64,000 nt of DNA from Rhynochetos jubatus. Taxonomy: Eukaryota; Chordata; Aves; Eurypygiformes; Rhynochetidae. The position numbers and the translations under genes are program-made. How positions within the stretch are numbered: the stretch's first letter is position 1; the number at the start of each line of letters is the position of its first letter. The notes under the pieces are model-generated. The model was given only the letters and a program-made list of their open reading frames with translations, searched no databases and was not told the origin of the DNA. The stretch spans positions 44,776,118 to 44,840,117 of the forward strand of contig CM050653.1 in the NCBI GenBank assembly GCA_027574665.1, in the 5' to 3' direction. Positions 11,708 to 24,600 of the stretch are shown in pieces.

Positions 11708-13537
11708 GGTAGTGTGAAAATTATGCCTCCTCTGCTGCTGTTGAGCACAATCAGTGCTTCAGGAGAAAATGCAGTCTTAGCAGGTCTGATTGCACATGCA
11801 GGACAGAATATATGGCTGAAGATTTATATGGCAAATAATGGATGGGTTAGAGCAGGAACAGCTGACTTCAGAACTCTCAAAAGGCCTGCCACGTATTAAA
11901 TGACCAGACCCACGCAATTATGTAGAAGCACTGGCAGCTACATGGACACCATGAGCTATTCCAGGCCCCTCTGTGGTGCCCCAGGCTTGAGGTGCTCAAG
12001 ATAGGAGCAAACAAGGAGGGTGGCTCAGTGGTGCAACCCTGCAGGGCCACCTTTTGGGTTCTGTGCAATGAGGTGTTATGCAACCATTATTCCTATTAAG
12101 TAGAGGCACTTCTGTACATTAGTAACTTGTTCATTTGTTTCTGGTTTTTCTGTGAGAAAGCACTGTATAAATTTTAAGTAGTGACCACAAGAAAATCCAT
12201 TACAATTAGATGAAGTCACTCGGTGTCAGTAAACCTAAAGTCTGAAATGAACATTTTTATTCAAGAAAAGCTTGTAGTGGGACAACCATGAAAAGGTATA
12301 GATTTGGATACATTTGCTGAGCTGTCCCGTAATAACATAGAAAAGCTTTTGCAAATGCTTCTCTTTTTTTGTATGGTAAGTGGTATAAAACAAGAGATGA
12401 ATGAGGTACTGCCATTGGTCAACAGAGCTGGATCTATCTTTGTACTAACAGACTTATTAGAGTTGTAGAGATTTGTGTCTCTCTTGACAGCAAGAGAAAG
12501 TGCAGGTTTAGTTTTGTGACCATCCTGACAAGAGTTTTCCTAAGAAATTATTCTCTCGTGAGACTTTTGACATGTAATTCATACCATCTCTACAGCATGT
12601 ATACTGCACCCTGATGTACTGTGTCCTGGTGAGAAGGTTTGGAAAAAGAAACAGCTGCTGGAAGAAGAGCAGGTGTCATTCCCACAGCAGGGATAAAAAT
12701 GAATAAAAGAGAAGAGAAATCTGTATGATCAGTGATGTGTAACAACTTAGGTACTTTCATTGAAGAGGGAGGATGGAAGAATTCTGCTTAAATCAGTCAC
12801 ATGGAAGTACTCAGCTCAGAAAGTGAAAATGCTCTTTAAGCTACAGCTTAGGTTGAAAGTCATTAGTATGTGAGCAAGACTGTTTTTATGGGGTTTGAAA
12901 CAAATCCTGATTACTGACTGAAGATTGTGACAATCACTTATGTGAGAGAAGGATGCTGTGAGGGTCTAAATGGGGTCCTGAGTACTGTTGATTATCATGT
13001 CTGACTGTTGCTATGCAGTACGCTGACGGAATTAGACTGAGTATCAAAGTCTGTGTTACAGAAGTATATGCTTAAGAGTCTCTGGTTTACATCAGTTAGA
13101 ACCAGTCTGTGTTCTATTCAGCACGTTAAGGCAGATAAAACCCAGACACTGAAGCATATCTCTGACAGATGCTTTACGTGACTCTGAATAACCCAGGATC
13201 TAGCTAAGGAGTGTATAAAAAGGTCCTTTTTCTGCAAATTACTTCCTCAGTAATGCATATATAGCAGGGATCCTTTCCTCAGAATTCTCCCCAATACTAA
13301 AAGGCTTAACAGCTGACCTAGCCTAGAGAGTTACAGAAATAAAACAACAAGGGGAGGAGAAAAGGATTTAACTTATCTTACATGTTCCAAGTAATTCCTA
13401 GTGTGGCTTAGGTAAGTTTTGTATGATGGTAGGAAGGCCTTTCTCATGTTATATATGCATTAAAAGCCCTAGTACGGCTAAAACTCATTAGGGACACATA
13501 AGAGTGTTAATCTAGGGTATGTCATGGTGCCTTGATT
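11708..13537. other. Unannotated non-coding DNA
   Basis: No gene, RNA or repeat family recognised. All frames are short. Confidence 0.5.
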
Positions 13538-13562
13538 AAAAAAAAAAAAAAACAAAAAAAAA
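13538..13562. repeat. Poly-A tract with one C
   Basis: A15-C-A9-type run. It could be the relic of an A-tail, but the sequence upstream shows no recognisable retroposed gene. Confidence 0.9.
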
Positions 13563-14096
13563 CCGAAAAGAGTACATCAGGGACCAGACCAGTCACATCT
13601 CAAATACCTGCCTGTTTGTGAACATGCACTAGTTGTTTCTAATGGCTTGTTATGTGGAGTCCTGTGCACAGACTTTTTTCTGGTCCTCCTCTGTCAATTC
13701 ATGGATTCATACACTTAGCCAACAAGCAAATGGGTTCAAGAGTTGTGTAAAAAGTCCTAGCAAGGTTGCACATCCCCAGATTATGCCCTTTGAGCATTCT
13801 TTAACATCTCAGTAGGAGCTGCTGTCCTTTCTATATTTTGGTCTAAAGTATGGTTTGTCATCTATTTACTTACTTACTGGTTACCTTGGAAAGCTAAAAA
13901 TCAGACACCTCTTCATGTAAAAAAGAAAAAAAAGGATTGGACCAAGATATAACAGACCTGGCCATATAGGTGTTCACTTAATGGTTTGTTGCTTTTATGT
14001 CTCCTTCTGTTTCATAAGGAGAAATTAAGCATGGAAATATTAAAAATAATCCTCCATGGTGTTTTTTAATTGCATAATACCAGATGTTGTGAAGTG

Positions 14097-14098
<2 letters not shown>

Positions 14099-14128
<30 letters not shown>
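14099..14128. repeat. Poly-T tract (30 T)
   Basis: The longest homopolymer in the window, an uninterrupted run of 30 T. It is likely length-variable between individuals and error-prone in assemblies. The adjacent sequence is not recognised. Confidence 0.95.
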
Positions 14129-14129
<1 letters not shown>

Positions 14130-16613
14130 AGTCATTTGGTATGGTCTTTTCTATCAGGACCATTGTAGAAAAGGTGGGAAGCTGCTCAGTGAGCACAGAC
14201 TGGAGCCAGAAACTGAGGAGAAATGAGTGCAGTGACTTGCCAAGTTTCCTGCTTCCCCACTGGTAAGAACTGCACTTCCCAAGTCTCAGGCATCCAGAAG
14301 GGAATTTTCTGGCTCTTTAAAGCAAGTATAATGATGACTGATACAGTGACATTTTCCCCCTATTTCTCCTTCATCTAAATTGCAAATGAAATCAGATTGT
14401 GCCTTTCTCTGAAAATAAAAGATTGTATTAAAAAGGCAGACAAAATTTCATAGAATTTAGAGGAAAGCTGTGCAAAAGCAGTGTCAATGCTTGCAGAGCA
14501 GCAACACAAACAACAGGACAAAACTGCTTCTCTAACTGCATCCTACAGTTCTGAACATATTTTACAGGAAAAGAAAGGCTTTAAGAATGCTAAACCTGTA
14601 TGGTACTGAGTCATACATTGTCTGGTTTACCTCTAACCCCAGATCTGCACATGAGACTTAGTGAAATTCATTCTTTTTCAAAACTACCTCTTTTTTTGGC
14701 AAGCATTTTGTATCTCCTGTCAGATAAATAGATTCCTTCAGCTGATAGCATGGTGGAAGTCAGCTTGCTCTTTTGCATTTCACTGAACCCTATTAATAAC
14801 AAATATCAAGCAGTGCTCATATTGGTTCCATTCAAGAGAAGAATTCAAGGAAAGCTAGTGAAAAGTTGTGCATCTGATCAAACGTTTGAGGATCCCAACA
14901 GACTGAATTATGAAGAGTTGTAGTGAAAAGTGTCAGCTGATTGAGCGATACTGGAAAATCATCCATCCCTTTGAACACGTCATAGGAAGAACCTTGGGGA
15001 ATATTATAGAGCAAAATATAACTGATAGTCTAATCCATGGATTTTCTAGTAGATCCTTATGGAATTTTTCAATAAATATTGACGTTGGTGTGTGTATTAT
15101 GTGCACCAAATAACAAAATTCATGTTCACAGAAATGAATCTCAATTATATATTTGAATTTATATAATAGGAAGCGGTTCTGAGTTCCTGCTGATCTTTGC
15201 ATGTTGAGCTGAGCTGATCAGAGTGGTGTCATTGAAAACTGTTAGGGGGTGGACCTGTTAGTTATACCTATACATTATCGTATGTATATATACAAAAAGG
15301 TGGACAAAAATATTTTGCATTATTTGGCACAGTTTATGGAAGAAAGACAAAGTTGCACAACACTGCAGTCGAAAGATATTACAAGGGACATGTGACAGCT
15401 TGTGGTGTGTGCGCTGTTTTCACGTGGGCTTTATTCTCACAGATGCTCGCTGGCAGAAGGATGAAAGAGGTAGTATCCCTGAAGCAATCTTTGTTAGTGT
15501 CTCATCTCACAAATCATTGCAAAGCAAAGCTGGATGAATGGGAAAAGTCTGTAGATATTTCAGCACAAACTGCCACTGAAAGCTGTCTTAAGAAGGAATC
15601 ATATAATAAAGCAAACTGTTAGTGGTCATTGGAACTTGGAAACTGGAAATAATTTAGGAACAAAACTTAGATAAACCCAAAAGTAATAAAGAATTGTTTG
15701 GAAAAATATACTGACTGCTGGTGGGTTTTACTAATTGCATTCAGTGATGATGCTGAAAATGTGAGAGAAGCACTAACAGTGATGTTAGTGAATATTTAGA
15801 CCCACCCACAGAGCACAAAAGAATAAAACTAGAATAAAACCAATGCTGGCATAATGGCTGGATGATGAAACAGATGTTCCCACAAGTAAATGCAGCAGAC
15901 TCCTTTCAGAGCTTGGAAAACTGAAACACAAGGAAAAGATTTGCAATGAGTCCTAATGTTATTAGACAGGGAGAGTAAAATAACATTTTCAAATTTGTAT
16001 TTCAATCATATTCAGTTAGATGATTGACTAGAGGCATAACTAATAAGTTCTTCTGATGTTGCTCTTTCACAGTTTGAAAGTTTGCTGGGTTTGTACTGTC
16101 TTTTCTTCCTGTTAATAGTTTCAGCAAAGGCTACGCAATTTGGGGCAAGGGAAGGAATTTGTGGAACTTACAAATTTAGAAATTGGGAAATATTATTGTT
16201 GCTCGTGTTGCTATTTTTTAAAAGATAGTCTACCTTATTGCTCAACAATACTGAAAGTCTAGTTGGAGCGGAATTAGCATAGTAAGCTACAAAAGATACA
16301 GTGGTCTGCAGAGATCAATGACTTTCTTTAGGATTAAGATCTGGTCACAGTAGATTTGGGGGACAGAAATTCCATTTAGATAAGTGACTGATATGTTTGT
16401 ATACCTTAACCTATTTGGAATTAGAATTTTACGTGACATCTTGGGATCTTTAGCATTTTCATGGAAGTATAATAATACTTTGTTATGAATGATCAGCTTG
16501 TTACCAAAAGCTAACTATGATTATTATAGATATCTATTATTAGTGAGTAGTAACTACTGAGGAAAAAGTTATTCCTCTCCAGATGGGAAGGAGGAATTGA
16601 TAAATCTAAATTT
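14129..16613. other. Unannotated non-coding DNA
   Basis: AT-rich DNA with overlapping short frames on both strands at about 14830-15200 and a lone 89-codon frame at 15353-15622 (+). None matches a known protein. Confidence 0.5.
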
Positions 16614-16680
16614 AAAAGTAAAACCAACCAAACAAACAAAAAACCAAACCAAAACAAACAAAAATAAACCCCAACAAAAA
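16614..16680. repeat. (CAAA)n-like A/C-rich low-complexity tract
   Basis: Built of CAAA, CCAAA and CCAACAAAA units with no T or G except at the edges. It is a degraded simple repeat, similar in style to the tract at 21624-21693. Confidence 0.85.
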
Positions 16681-18051
16681 TCTGATTACAAATACCTTGT
16701 TTTCCTACAGGTGTTACGCAGGCAAAATTCCCCTGGAATGGATGAGAAATAACATAGGATTGAGTCCAAAAGGATCCCATTCATACCTTCAGTCACTTTT
16801 AGACATGAAAAGAGATTATTTGCATAATCAGAACTCAGAATCTGCAAGGACAAAAAAAGGGAATACTGTTAGTGTTTGGACCTAGCTTCTGTCTGAATAT
16901 TAGTCATACTCTTCATGGTGACTCTGTCTTCCAGTCCAGATATTATAGAACAGTTTTCACACCATTTAAAGATAGATTTCACTGATGTTCCTTAGTTCTA
17001 ACCTTCTTTGGTGATTCCAAAAATACCTTTTTTTAGGTAATATTCTGTCCCCAGATAACATCTTTAAAGGCAAACATAAATAGATATTTTTAAAAGCTAA
17101 CAGGCTTTAACAAGTTTAGCCACAAGCCACAGAAACAGAAATCTTCTGCAGTACATTCTTCTTAAACATAAAAAAACCCCAGAGTCACTGCTTTGTTCAC
17201 AGTAATTGTACAGTCTAAAGATCATCTGAGATAACTGTAGTGTATAGATAATAAAAAGAACAAAATAATCAGTATTTGCTTGTTGTGATAGTGGCTCAGG
17301 CTACTAATTGTTAGATTTAAGTCATCAATATTTGTATCAATTTTGTAAGGAGTGGCATAGTTAAATACTGAAAGAAAGAATATTCAGAAGTACTTAGATA
17401 GTTCCTCCTGCAGCTAAGGGGAAGCCTGGGAGAAGCACAAAGCTGTGGAAGCTTGGTAAGCAGAAACAGTGGGTCTGTGGAGGAATGGTAAACAGAAATT
17501 TATATTTCATGGTGCATCGGGCGCAATATGCCTGAGTTCTGATGGAATGGAAGAGAAGCATGTGGAGAAATTACATAATCCAATAACATAATGACAAATG
17601 GCATAATCCAATCACACCGTTTGTATACATCTAAAATGATCTCTTGCCATTCAGTCAAAACAATGCAGGGCATGCATTTAGACTTTGGATCTCCTGGATC
17701 CTACAAAATTGGAATATTTTGTGACTTTCTTCCAGTTAACAATATCCCATATGGTCAGATCACTCAGCCAGAATGGCAGAGGGTCAATTTCAAGGCCTGT
17801 AAGAGCAGGAAACTGATGTTTAAGGCATCATGTTGAACAAGTACGGGCAGAGTAAGATTGAAGAGAAGCAGAGGTTTCAGCTACAAGAGGTTAAATATGG
17901 AAAGAGAAACAAAAAGACCCAATGTCTTGAAGATGTTTGGTGGAAAGATATCCTCCTGGGTGTGAGAACCTAGGGAAAATATCTGACTTGAAGGTGATGT
18001 CTGCTATAGGCCTGGAGGAATGAGTAGAAAGGCAGTTATTGGCACCAAAGA
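16681..18051. other. Unannotated non-coding DNA
   Basis: No recognisable feature apart from short frames. A purine-rich region begins near 17840 and leads into a G-run. Confidence 0.5.
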
Positions 18052-18062
18052 GGGGGGGGGGG
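18052..18062 (+). repeat. Poly-G run (11 G) in a purine tract
   Basis: Eleven consecutive G inside a purine-rich stretch (about 18040-18110) that also contains a later G6 run and GTGG. It is a simple low-complexity tract that could adopt G-quadruplex or triplex forms. Confidence 0.85.
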
Positions 18063-19598
18063 AAAATAAAGCAGGGCAAGAGAAAAGTTGAGGGGGGTGG
18101 TAAGGAAAATCTCATGGGAACTTGTCAACTCTTTGTGTCACAACAAGTGTCAGTTCTTTGTAGAACTTCTTCTAGAACCCAGCCAAGGCTCTGCTACCTC
18201 CCACTAATCTCCAGGCAAGAAATCTTTATGATTTCTGTCAATTTGTCCTTATAATTTCAGTGTGGTTGGCCAGTGAACGAAGTCTGTCTGTGAGGCTGAA
18301 ACCACTGTTTATGATGGGTGTTATCTGTATTTGTAATTATTTTATCTATCTGCTCCATTGCAGTTTTGTCTCTGATATGTTTGAAATACGCTTTGTAAAA
18401 CAATAAGAAATTAAATATGAACAAAATAATGTACTATTCCAACTGTGGTGGAGGAGGTAAGAATAGAGAAGGAATTAGATAAATAGAAATGTTTATAAAA
18501 CATTCTTCAGCAATAGTAGCTGGTAGAATTTCTTTGAAATTTGTGACAAACCTGGGAATAGCGTAGCAAGACTAACGATAAATTTCAACTTTAAATATTT
18601 CCTCTGATTTTTTTTTTCAGTCTTTTCCTTTCCCCTTAATACCTTTTACCACTTTTAATTGAGACCTCAAGGGAATAAAGTATATTATAATTTATGATAA
18701 TAAGTTTAAGTCCCTGGCCTTATTTTCTCTCTTATGGTGTCATAGTAGCAAAACTTCTTTTGCTAGGTTATGAAGAAGGGGAAAAGATCTACTAAAACTG
18801 CTGTGCCAGGAAGAAAGAACAACAACCACAAAAAGGAATAAAAAAATGCATGATGAGATAGTGGTTTTCCTATCCCCAAGGCCTTTGCAGCATTTCAAAC
18901 AATGCATATTAGAGGAACCAGGACTCTTCAAAGAATCTGAAAGTAAAGCTTATGAGTGGACCACAAGGTGGAAATTCCCTGCAACATGTCCCCTAGCCTT
19001 GCTTTGCCAAGAAGCTGGTACGTGGAGGTCCATAAGTGACCAGGTCTCATTTCAGTGCATATTTAGGATACAGATGTGCACATAAATGTGGGAATCTGTG
19101 TCTCATGGGAAGGTCCTTCCAGCTGGAAAACCTCAGGGATCCCAGTCCTGCCCTTGAATAATGGAGGCAGAGGTTCAAGCCATGTGAGAGGTCAGGCTTG
19201 AGCCCTTGGCACAACACAGGTTGGGGAAGGTCTTATTATTCCTTTTTTTTGACCAGAAATGTTACTGAGGAATTAGGAAGTCTTTCATAACACAGGTATT
19301 GATGTAGATTTAGTTCCTGAGGCAAAGGGATAGCTGGATTTGACGGAATGTCATTTGCAAGTAGGAATTAATATTTTAATTGAAAAGAAGCCTTTATTTC
19401 CCTTGCTACTTGTGGATTTGAAGATTTATTTATGCAGGTTTTTTTATTCTTAATCTGGATGCAGAGATGGCATGAATTTATTTTAATTCTTTGTGCTCTA
19501 TATTTAATAGTGTTTTGCAGTCTGCAGTTTGCAAAGCCTTGGGTGTCCACAGGCTAATTCTGAGTGTGCTGTGAAAGGTTAATTAAAAACAACAAAAT
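18063..19598. other. Unannotated non-coding DNA
   Basis: No recognisable gene or repeat family. Short frames only. Confidence 0.5.
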
Positions 19599-19643
19599 AA
19601 TTCTCAGAATTATAGTAGTGAAATTCTCAGAATTATGGTAGTC
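19599..19643. repeat. Tandem duplication, two 22-base units
   Basis: AATTCTCAGAATTATAGTAG at 19599 is repeated as AATTCTCAGAATTATGGTAG at 19622, a 23-base period with one or two differences. Each unit contains the small palindrome AATTCTCAGAATT-like core. Probably a replication-slippage duplication. Confidence 0.9.
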
Positions 19644-21623
19644 TTATATTCACTATGTAAATTCTGCTCCCTCCTAGATTGTTTTTCAGTGTCCACTGAC
19701 AAAAAAAATAAAACAACCAGTTGAAAATTGCATCTCTCTGTAGAAAAGCAAGAATAAATGCCAGTTCAGCTGTGCTGGTTTTAATTTTTCTTTCTTTACA
19801 ACTTTAGCATCATAGAGGAGGAGAACAATAACTTATTGCTAGAGAGTGATTTGTCATAATACTTCAAGGTTAAAACTTTACAGCATATAAAACAGTAATA
19901 TTCTTGCTATTACAGACATTAAAACCTGGTGATGCAGTCTTAGGATAAAAGCTATAAAAATAATGAGAAAAAGGATTATGCTGATATTTCATTTATGTAA
20001 AAAATATTAAGAAAAACTATTAATTTCTTGTTGGTGTAGTTTCCATAAAATATTCTTTTCCTTTTCCTCTAACCCTTTCTTGAAAATAATTCTGAGCTTT
20101 ATACAGAGCAAACAAATATGTCAGTAACAGACTACTATGAATTTCCTGTTCGAATTAAAGTTTGTGTTAACACTCAGTATTCTACTTAGGATTCAGTTCT
20201 GAAAATAAACTTATAGCATGTGCAGCCAGTTACAGAGGTAAAGACTTTATGTGTTAAAATATTTGGTGTAGGAACTGACTTCTATTGTGTTCTGTATAGG
20301 TTTGGGTTCATGGTCAGTGCTCTATAAACACAGATTTAGAAGCTTTAGTTTATGACTGTATGTTTAATTCATTTCTTTATATAGGCAAGTCAGGAGTTTA
20401 CTTACTTTCATGATGAAGGGGAAATGTGTTTCTATGTTCTTAATTTGTATTTTTATTGAATTCATAAGTTTCCTTTGTCCAGTATCACTTACAAAGATGT
20501 AGTCTTGGTCTGATTTGTATGGTGCTTTTTGTTCTCATATTCCAAAGCCATAAAATTCATTTTAATACTTAATTAAAAAAACTGCTAAGTCAACTGATTA
20601 TTAAGTGGATGTGCTTGTACTAGTAACAGTATTGAATATATTATGCCATTGATCTGCTATAATTACATAGTCTTCTTTTATCAGACCTAAATAGCTAAGT
20701 TGAGTTACTTACCTCAGATCTGGCTATGGTGGTTGAAAATTACGTAGCCATGACTCATTTCAGATAAACAAGGTTACTTTTTGTGAAGATGACAACGTAG
20801 GAACAAATGGTGGATACCTGTTTTGCCACCTTGTGTTCTCTGCTGTTGTCTACAAAGTAGAGGTGAATTTGAATCATCGGTTGGTTTTAAATACACATGG
20901 GCATTTATAATATCACAAAAAGATATTTGTATAAATATTTAATATAAATCTCTTGTAACTTTCTTTGCGTCCAGCTATTGAATCCATGACCATTGTGAGT
21001 TACACTTTAGTCATTTTCAGGCAACGGTATTTAAGGTCACTGTAAGGAACAAAACATGAGAGCCACGATCCGCAGAGATGTTTCCCAGCCCCTTGTGGTG
21101 CAATCCAGCTCTGCTGGGTGCATTGGCATCCATACAACTTCCCGAGGAAGTCTAAGGTTTGATATTTGCTCTGTGAAGCCCTACACAACCTTAAGAATTG
21201 CGATCAGTCCCCTGGGAAGCCCAGAGTGCCCAGGGAGAACAGAATTTGCATTTTTTTGACAGAAGTTAGGTCTGGCAGTTTTTGACAGAGCTATTCAGTT
21301 GACAACATGGTCTGTGGTTAACGTGGGTCTCACAAAATCTGCGTGAAGTGCTGGGCAGGTGCTTCTTGAAAATGTGCTTGAAACAGTGAAAATCCAATGT
21401 CTGTAAATATTTCTAGGGTATTATCAAAGCTGCAATGGCTGAAATAATTTGAGTTCCTATAGTTAGTTTAAGACTAGAAGGTAAAATCTTCCTGGATTTG
21501 GATGCTCAGGAGCCAGAGGGATTTGCTAATTAGATTTAATTGTGTTAGCCTGCAGTGCCTGATAAAATTCAAATCAAATACTTTGTTGGCATGATGAGCT
21601 ATGTAAAGCAGCGCCAAACTGTT
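19644..21623. other. Unannotated non-coding DNA
   Basis: AT-rich. A short, more GC-balanced stretch at 21050-21250 has open frames on both strands (67 codons + and 62 codons -), without resemblance to a known protein. Confidence 0.5.
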
Positions 21624-21693
21624 AAAAAAAAAAAAAAAAACCAACAACAATAACAAACAAACAAAAAAAACCCAACAAACCAAAAAAACCCCA
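21624..21693. repeat. A17 followed by (CAAA)n-like tract
   Basis: A run of 17 A (21624-21640) is followed by CAACAA, CAAACAAA and CCAAAAAAACCCC units. It resembles the simple tract at 16614-16680. No adjoining retroelement body is recognised. Confidence 0.85.
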
Positions 21694-24600
21694 GATCCTC
21701 ATATACACTGCTTCTGGCTGGAGGTACTGCTTGCCCAGTGTTCATCTACCTTGTGGCTGGGGACTTTATTCTCTGTCTCCATTTATCTCTATTGTTACAT
21801 TCTCATTTGATTTCAAGTTGCTTCACAGTGAACTGCTGTTGCTGCTTTGTGTGCCTATCTCAAAGAGGGCAACTGTTCCTACAAGGAATGATGTCCCTGG
21901 CTGTACGTGGTTAGAATAGAATGGATGAAGGATCCTGGGGCTGGAAAGAGACTGACAGGAGAAATGTGCTTGAAGCAGCAATGCATTTGAGCTGACGAGA
22001 GGACAAATACTAGGAACTGTTATGAATAGAAGTGTGGGGTTTGGGTTTTTTTTGGGGTAGTGGAAAAAAAATCAGTTGATAGTATAGATTGCCTCAGGCA
22101 GAGAAATTAGTTTTCAATAGAGAATCACAGAGGCTGGTGACAAGAAGGCAGCAGTCTGGAGTGATGAAACGAACTGCTGGTGAAATGGAAGGTGTTTTGC
22201 ATAATCCTTGCCTTTTCCAAAACATCAGCATTGCAGGAGATTGGTGTAACATTGCTGGAGATCAGCTTGCTGGAGCCAGGTGAGGTAATGTGAGGAGTCT
22301 GAGGCATGTCAAATTACCTGATAAAGTATATGAGTGTAGTTTCCATGAAGATTCTAGTGTATTAACAAAGCAGGTGCTAAACTGTGTCTGCTTGAGAAGA
22401 AATATGAATCCTCTCTTTCCCTGACATGATTTCCTACCTAGAAAATGATGCTGGTCTCTGTGCTGAGATACAGGCCTATTAATTACCACTGCCTCCTTCA
22501 CATGAGCTCTGTGTGTACCAAGTCTTCAGCCAGGATACTGGAGAGCAGTGGCGTACCTCTGACGATGCTGTGAACATACAGCTTTGCTCTGGACACATCA
22601 CTGGTCTCTGCTTCTTTCTCCCTTCCTCAGCCTCTTCCTGGAGGAATACCCAAGGGCACAGGTGTTACTCTGGTACAATGTGCATGAACACCTGGGCTTT
22701 GCAGCTTTACTATACTCAATATATGTTACTTAATTATTTTTTGCCAGGTTTTAGTTGAGATGTCATGAGGTTTTTTGGATTACGGCATATGTTTGATGTG
22801 TCTTTCCCATTCCTCTAAGGATAGAAAGAAGTAGCTGGGCACACCCCTGCAAGAGTAGATGCAGGGGAAAGGAAAGATGCAGAGGAGACCTGGACAGGGG
22901 TGGCTGTGACAGTCTGAGTTACTCTGACCTCACCAGATCTGTGGTGTTATGCTGACTGACTGTGTACATGTCCTTGCCTACTAGGGACAGACAGCAAAGC
23001 AAAATATTTTAGCTTCAAGTCTCTTCCAGCATGGTAACGCTGCTGTGTGTCTAAGGCACTTGCTGTTTTTCAATTATAGCTTTGTTTTACTACCCTCCTT
23101 TAGAAGAAAACAAAATAAAATATCACAGAGTTTCCTGCTGGCTTGCATATTCTGTAAATGAACTACTCTTTCTACTGCCCTGCTCATTACTAGAATTACT
23201 CTCGGCAAAAATATTTAGTATTTATGTGTTGGCAAGCTGTGTATTAGGGAGAAATGAGAAAGGGATCATCATTAAGATGAGAGAAGGGAACAAATCTGAA
23301 GAGGTAAGAGTAGTATGCTGTAAGGGAGAGTTAGAAGTGAGACTGCTACTTATCTGAAAGAAATCCATGTTAGGAAGGAGGACAAGGCAGTAGAGACCTG
23401 AGAGCAAGGAAACTCAAGGAAGAGAGGCTGAGAAAGTCTGAAGAACTTTATAGAGAAAGGAGACCAAGGCTATAGAATGAAAAACAAGACTATCCATGTG
23501 CTGTGGTAAGGTTAAAACTGATTTGCACATTGGTTTTCCAATAACATAAAGTAGGAATGTGAAGAGCACAGTGCAGGCTATTATCAGTAGAAGAAGGGAT
23601 CCCAGTTCCCAGGTGTGATGCTTGTACCACACTGCTTATAATTTTTAGCAGCCGTTAAGGGACAGCCCTAGTCTCATGTACTAATTACAGTTTAATCGTG
23701 GCCCAAAGCTTTTCTAGGCTTCTTGCAACAAACGTATTGCTGAAGCTAGATAGCTGTTAACATTTGAACTGTCTGATGGAAAGCTGCCTTACTATTGTGA
23801 GAGCATTAGACACACTGGCTTTCACAGACTTTATTATATGCCCACCCCTTTTTTAGAAAAATATGTAAACTTGTAAGTCATTTAAGTGCTTTGAAAAACA
23901 TACTCTTAATCTCAGTGCTGTGAAACTATGAGTGGGAAGATGTTTATGAGGTTACATTGGGTAAAGCCTTTGGCACTGTTCACTACAGCAGTAAAAAGTC
24001 AATGAGGAAGTGTTGAAATTGTGTCAGAGGAAATTGTTTCAGCAGGGAACTCAAGACTATAAAAATAAATATATATTGCTGCCTTGTGAAATGTTAACAG
24101 ACAATTTAAAGAAAAAGACCTTGGGCCTTGTAGTCCAGATGTTAAAAAAAAATTGCAAAATGTCATTTAAATCCTTTTTCTTGTGATGCACTCAAGGGTG
24201 GGACAGAAATCTCTGCATCCTTCTGTCTCACTAACCTTGAAATGACTGGAATAAACCTCTGTGTGTCTGGACAGAATTCACTCATGAAACCTTCTTTTTG
24301 GTTTAGTAGAAATATAAAGACAACATGATATGGAAGGGAGATCATCTGAAAGTCTTATACTTGGCACCACTTTGGAAAGCAGTGCTAAAGGGGCCTTGTG
24401 TAATTATCCTTATCCTACACTGCAACTTAAAAAATTACAAAAAATTTTAAAAAAGTTATGTGATAAAGCAGAAGACCAGTTATCAGTGTTTCTCAAGCAG
24501 TGTCACAAATACACTGCAAAACACAGAAAAAGTGTAGCCTAGTATAAATGTTTGCTACTGCTTGGCTCATTTTGATGTTAATTGTGCAGACCTGCAGCTC

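Noticed and set aside
12015-12065. tRNA-like A-box (TGGCTCAGTGGTGCAA)
   Set aside because: No matching B-box at the right distance and no cloverleaf could be folded, so not a tRNA or tRNA-derived SINE.
15353-15622. 89-codon + frame with a helical, charged C-terminal half
   Set aside because: No acceptor or donor, no homology recognised, ordinary length for chance.
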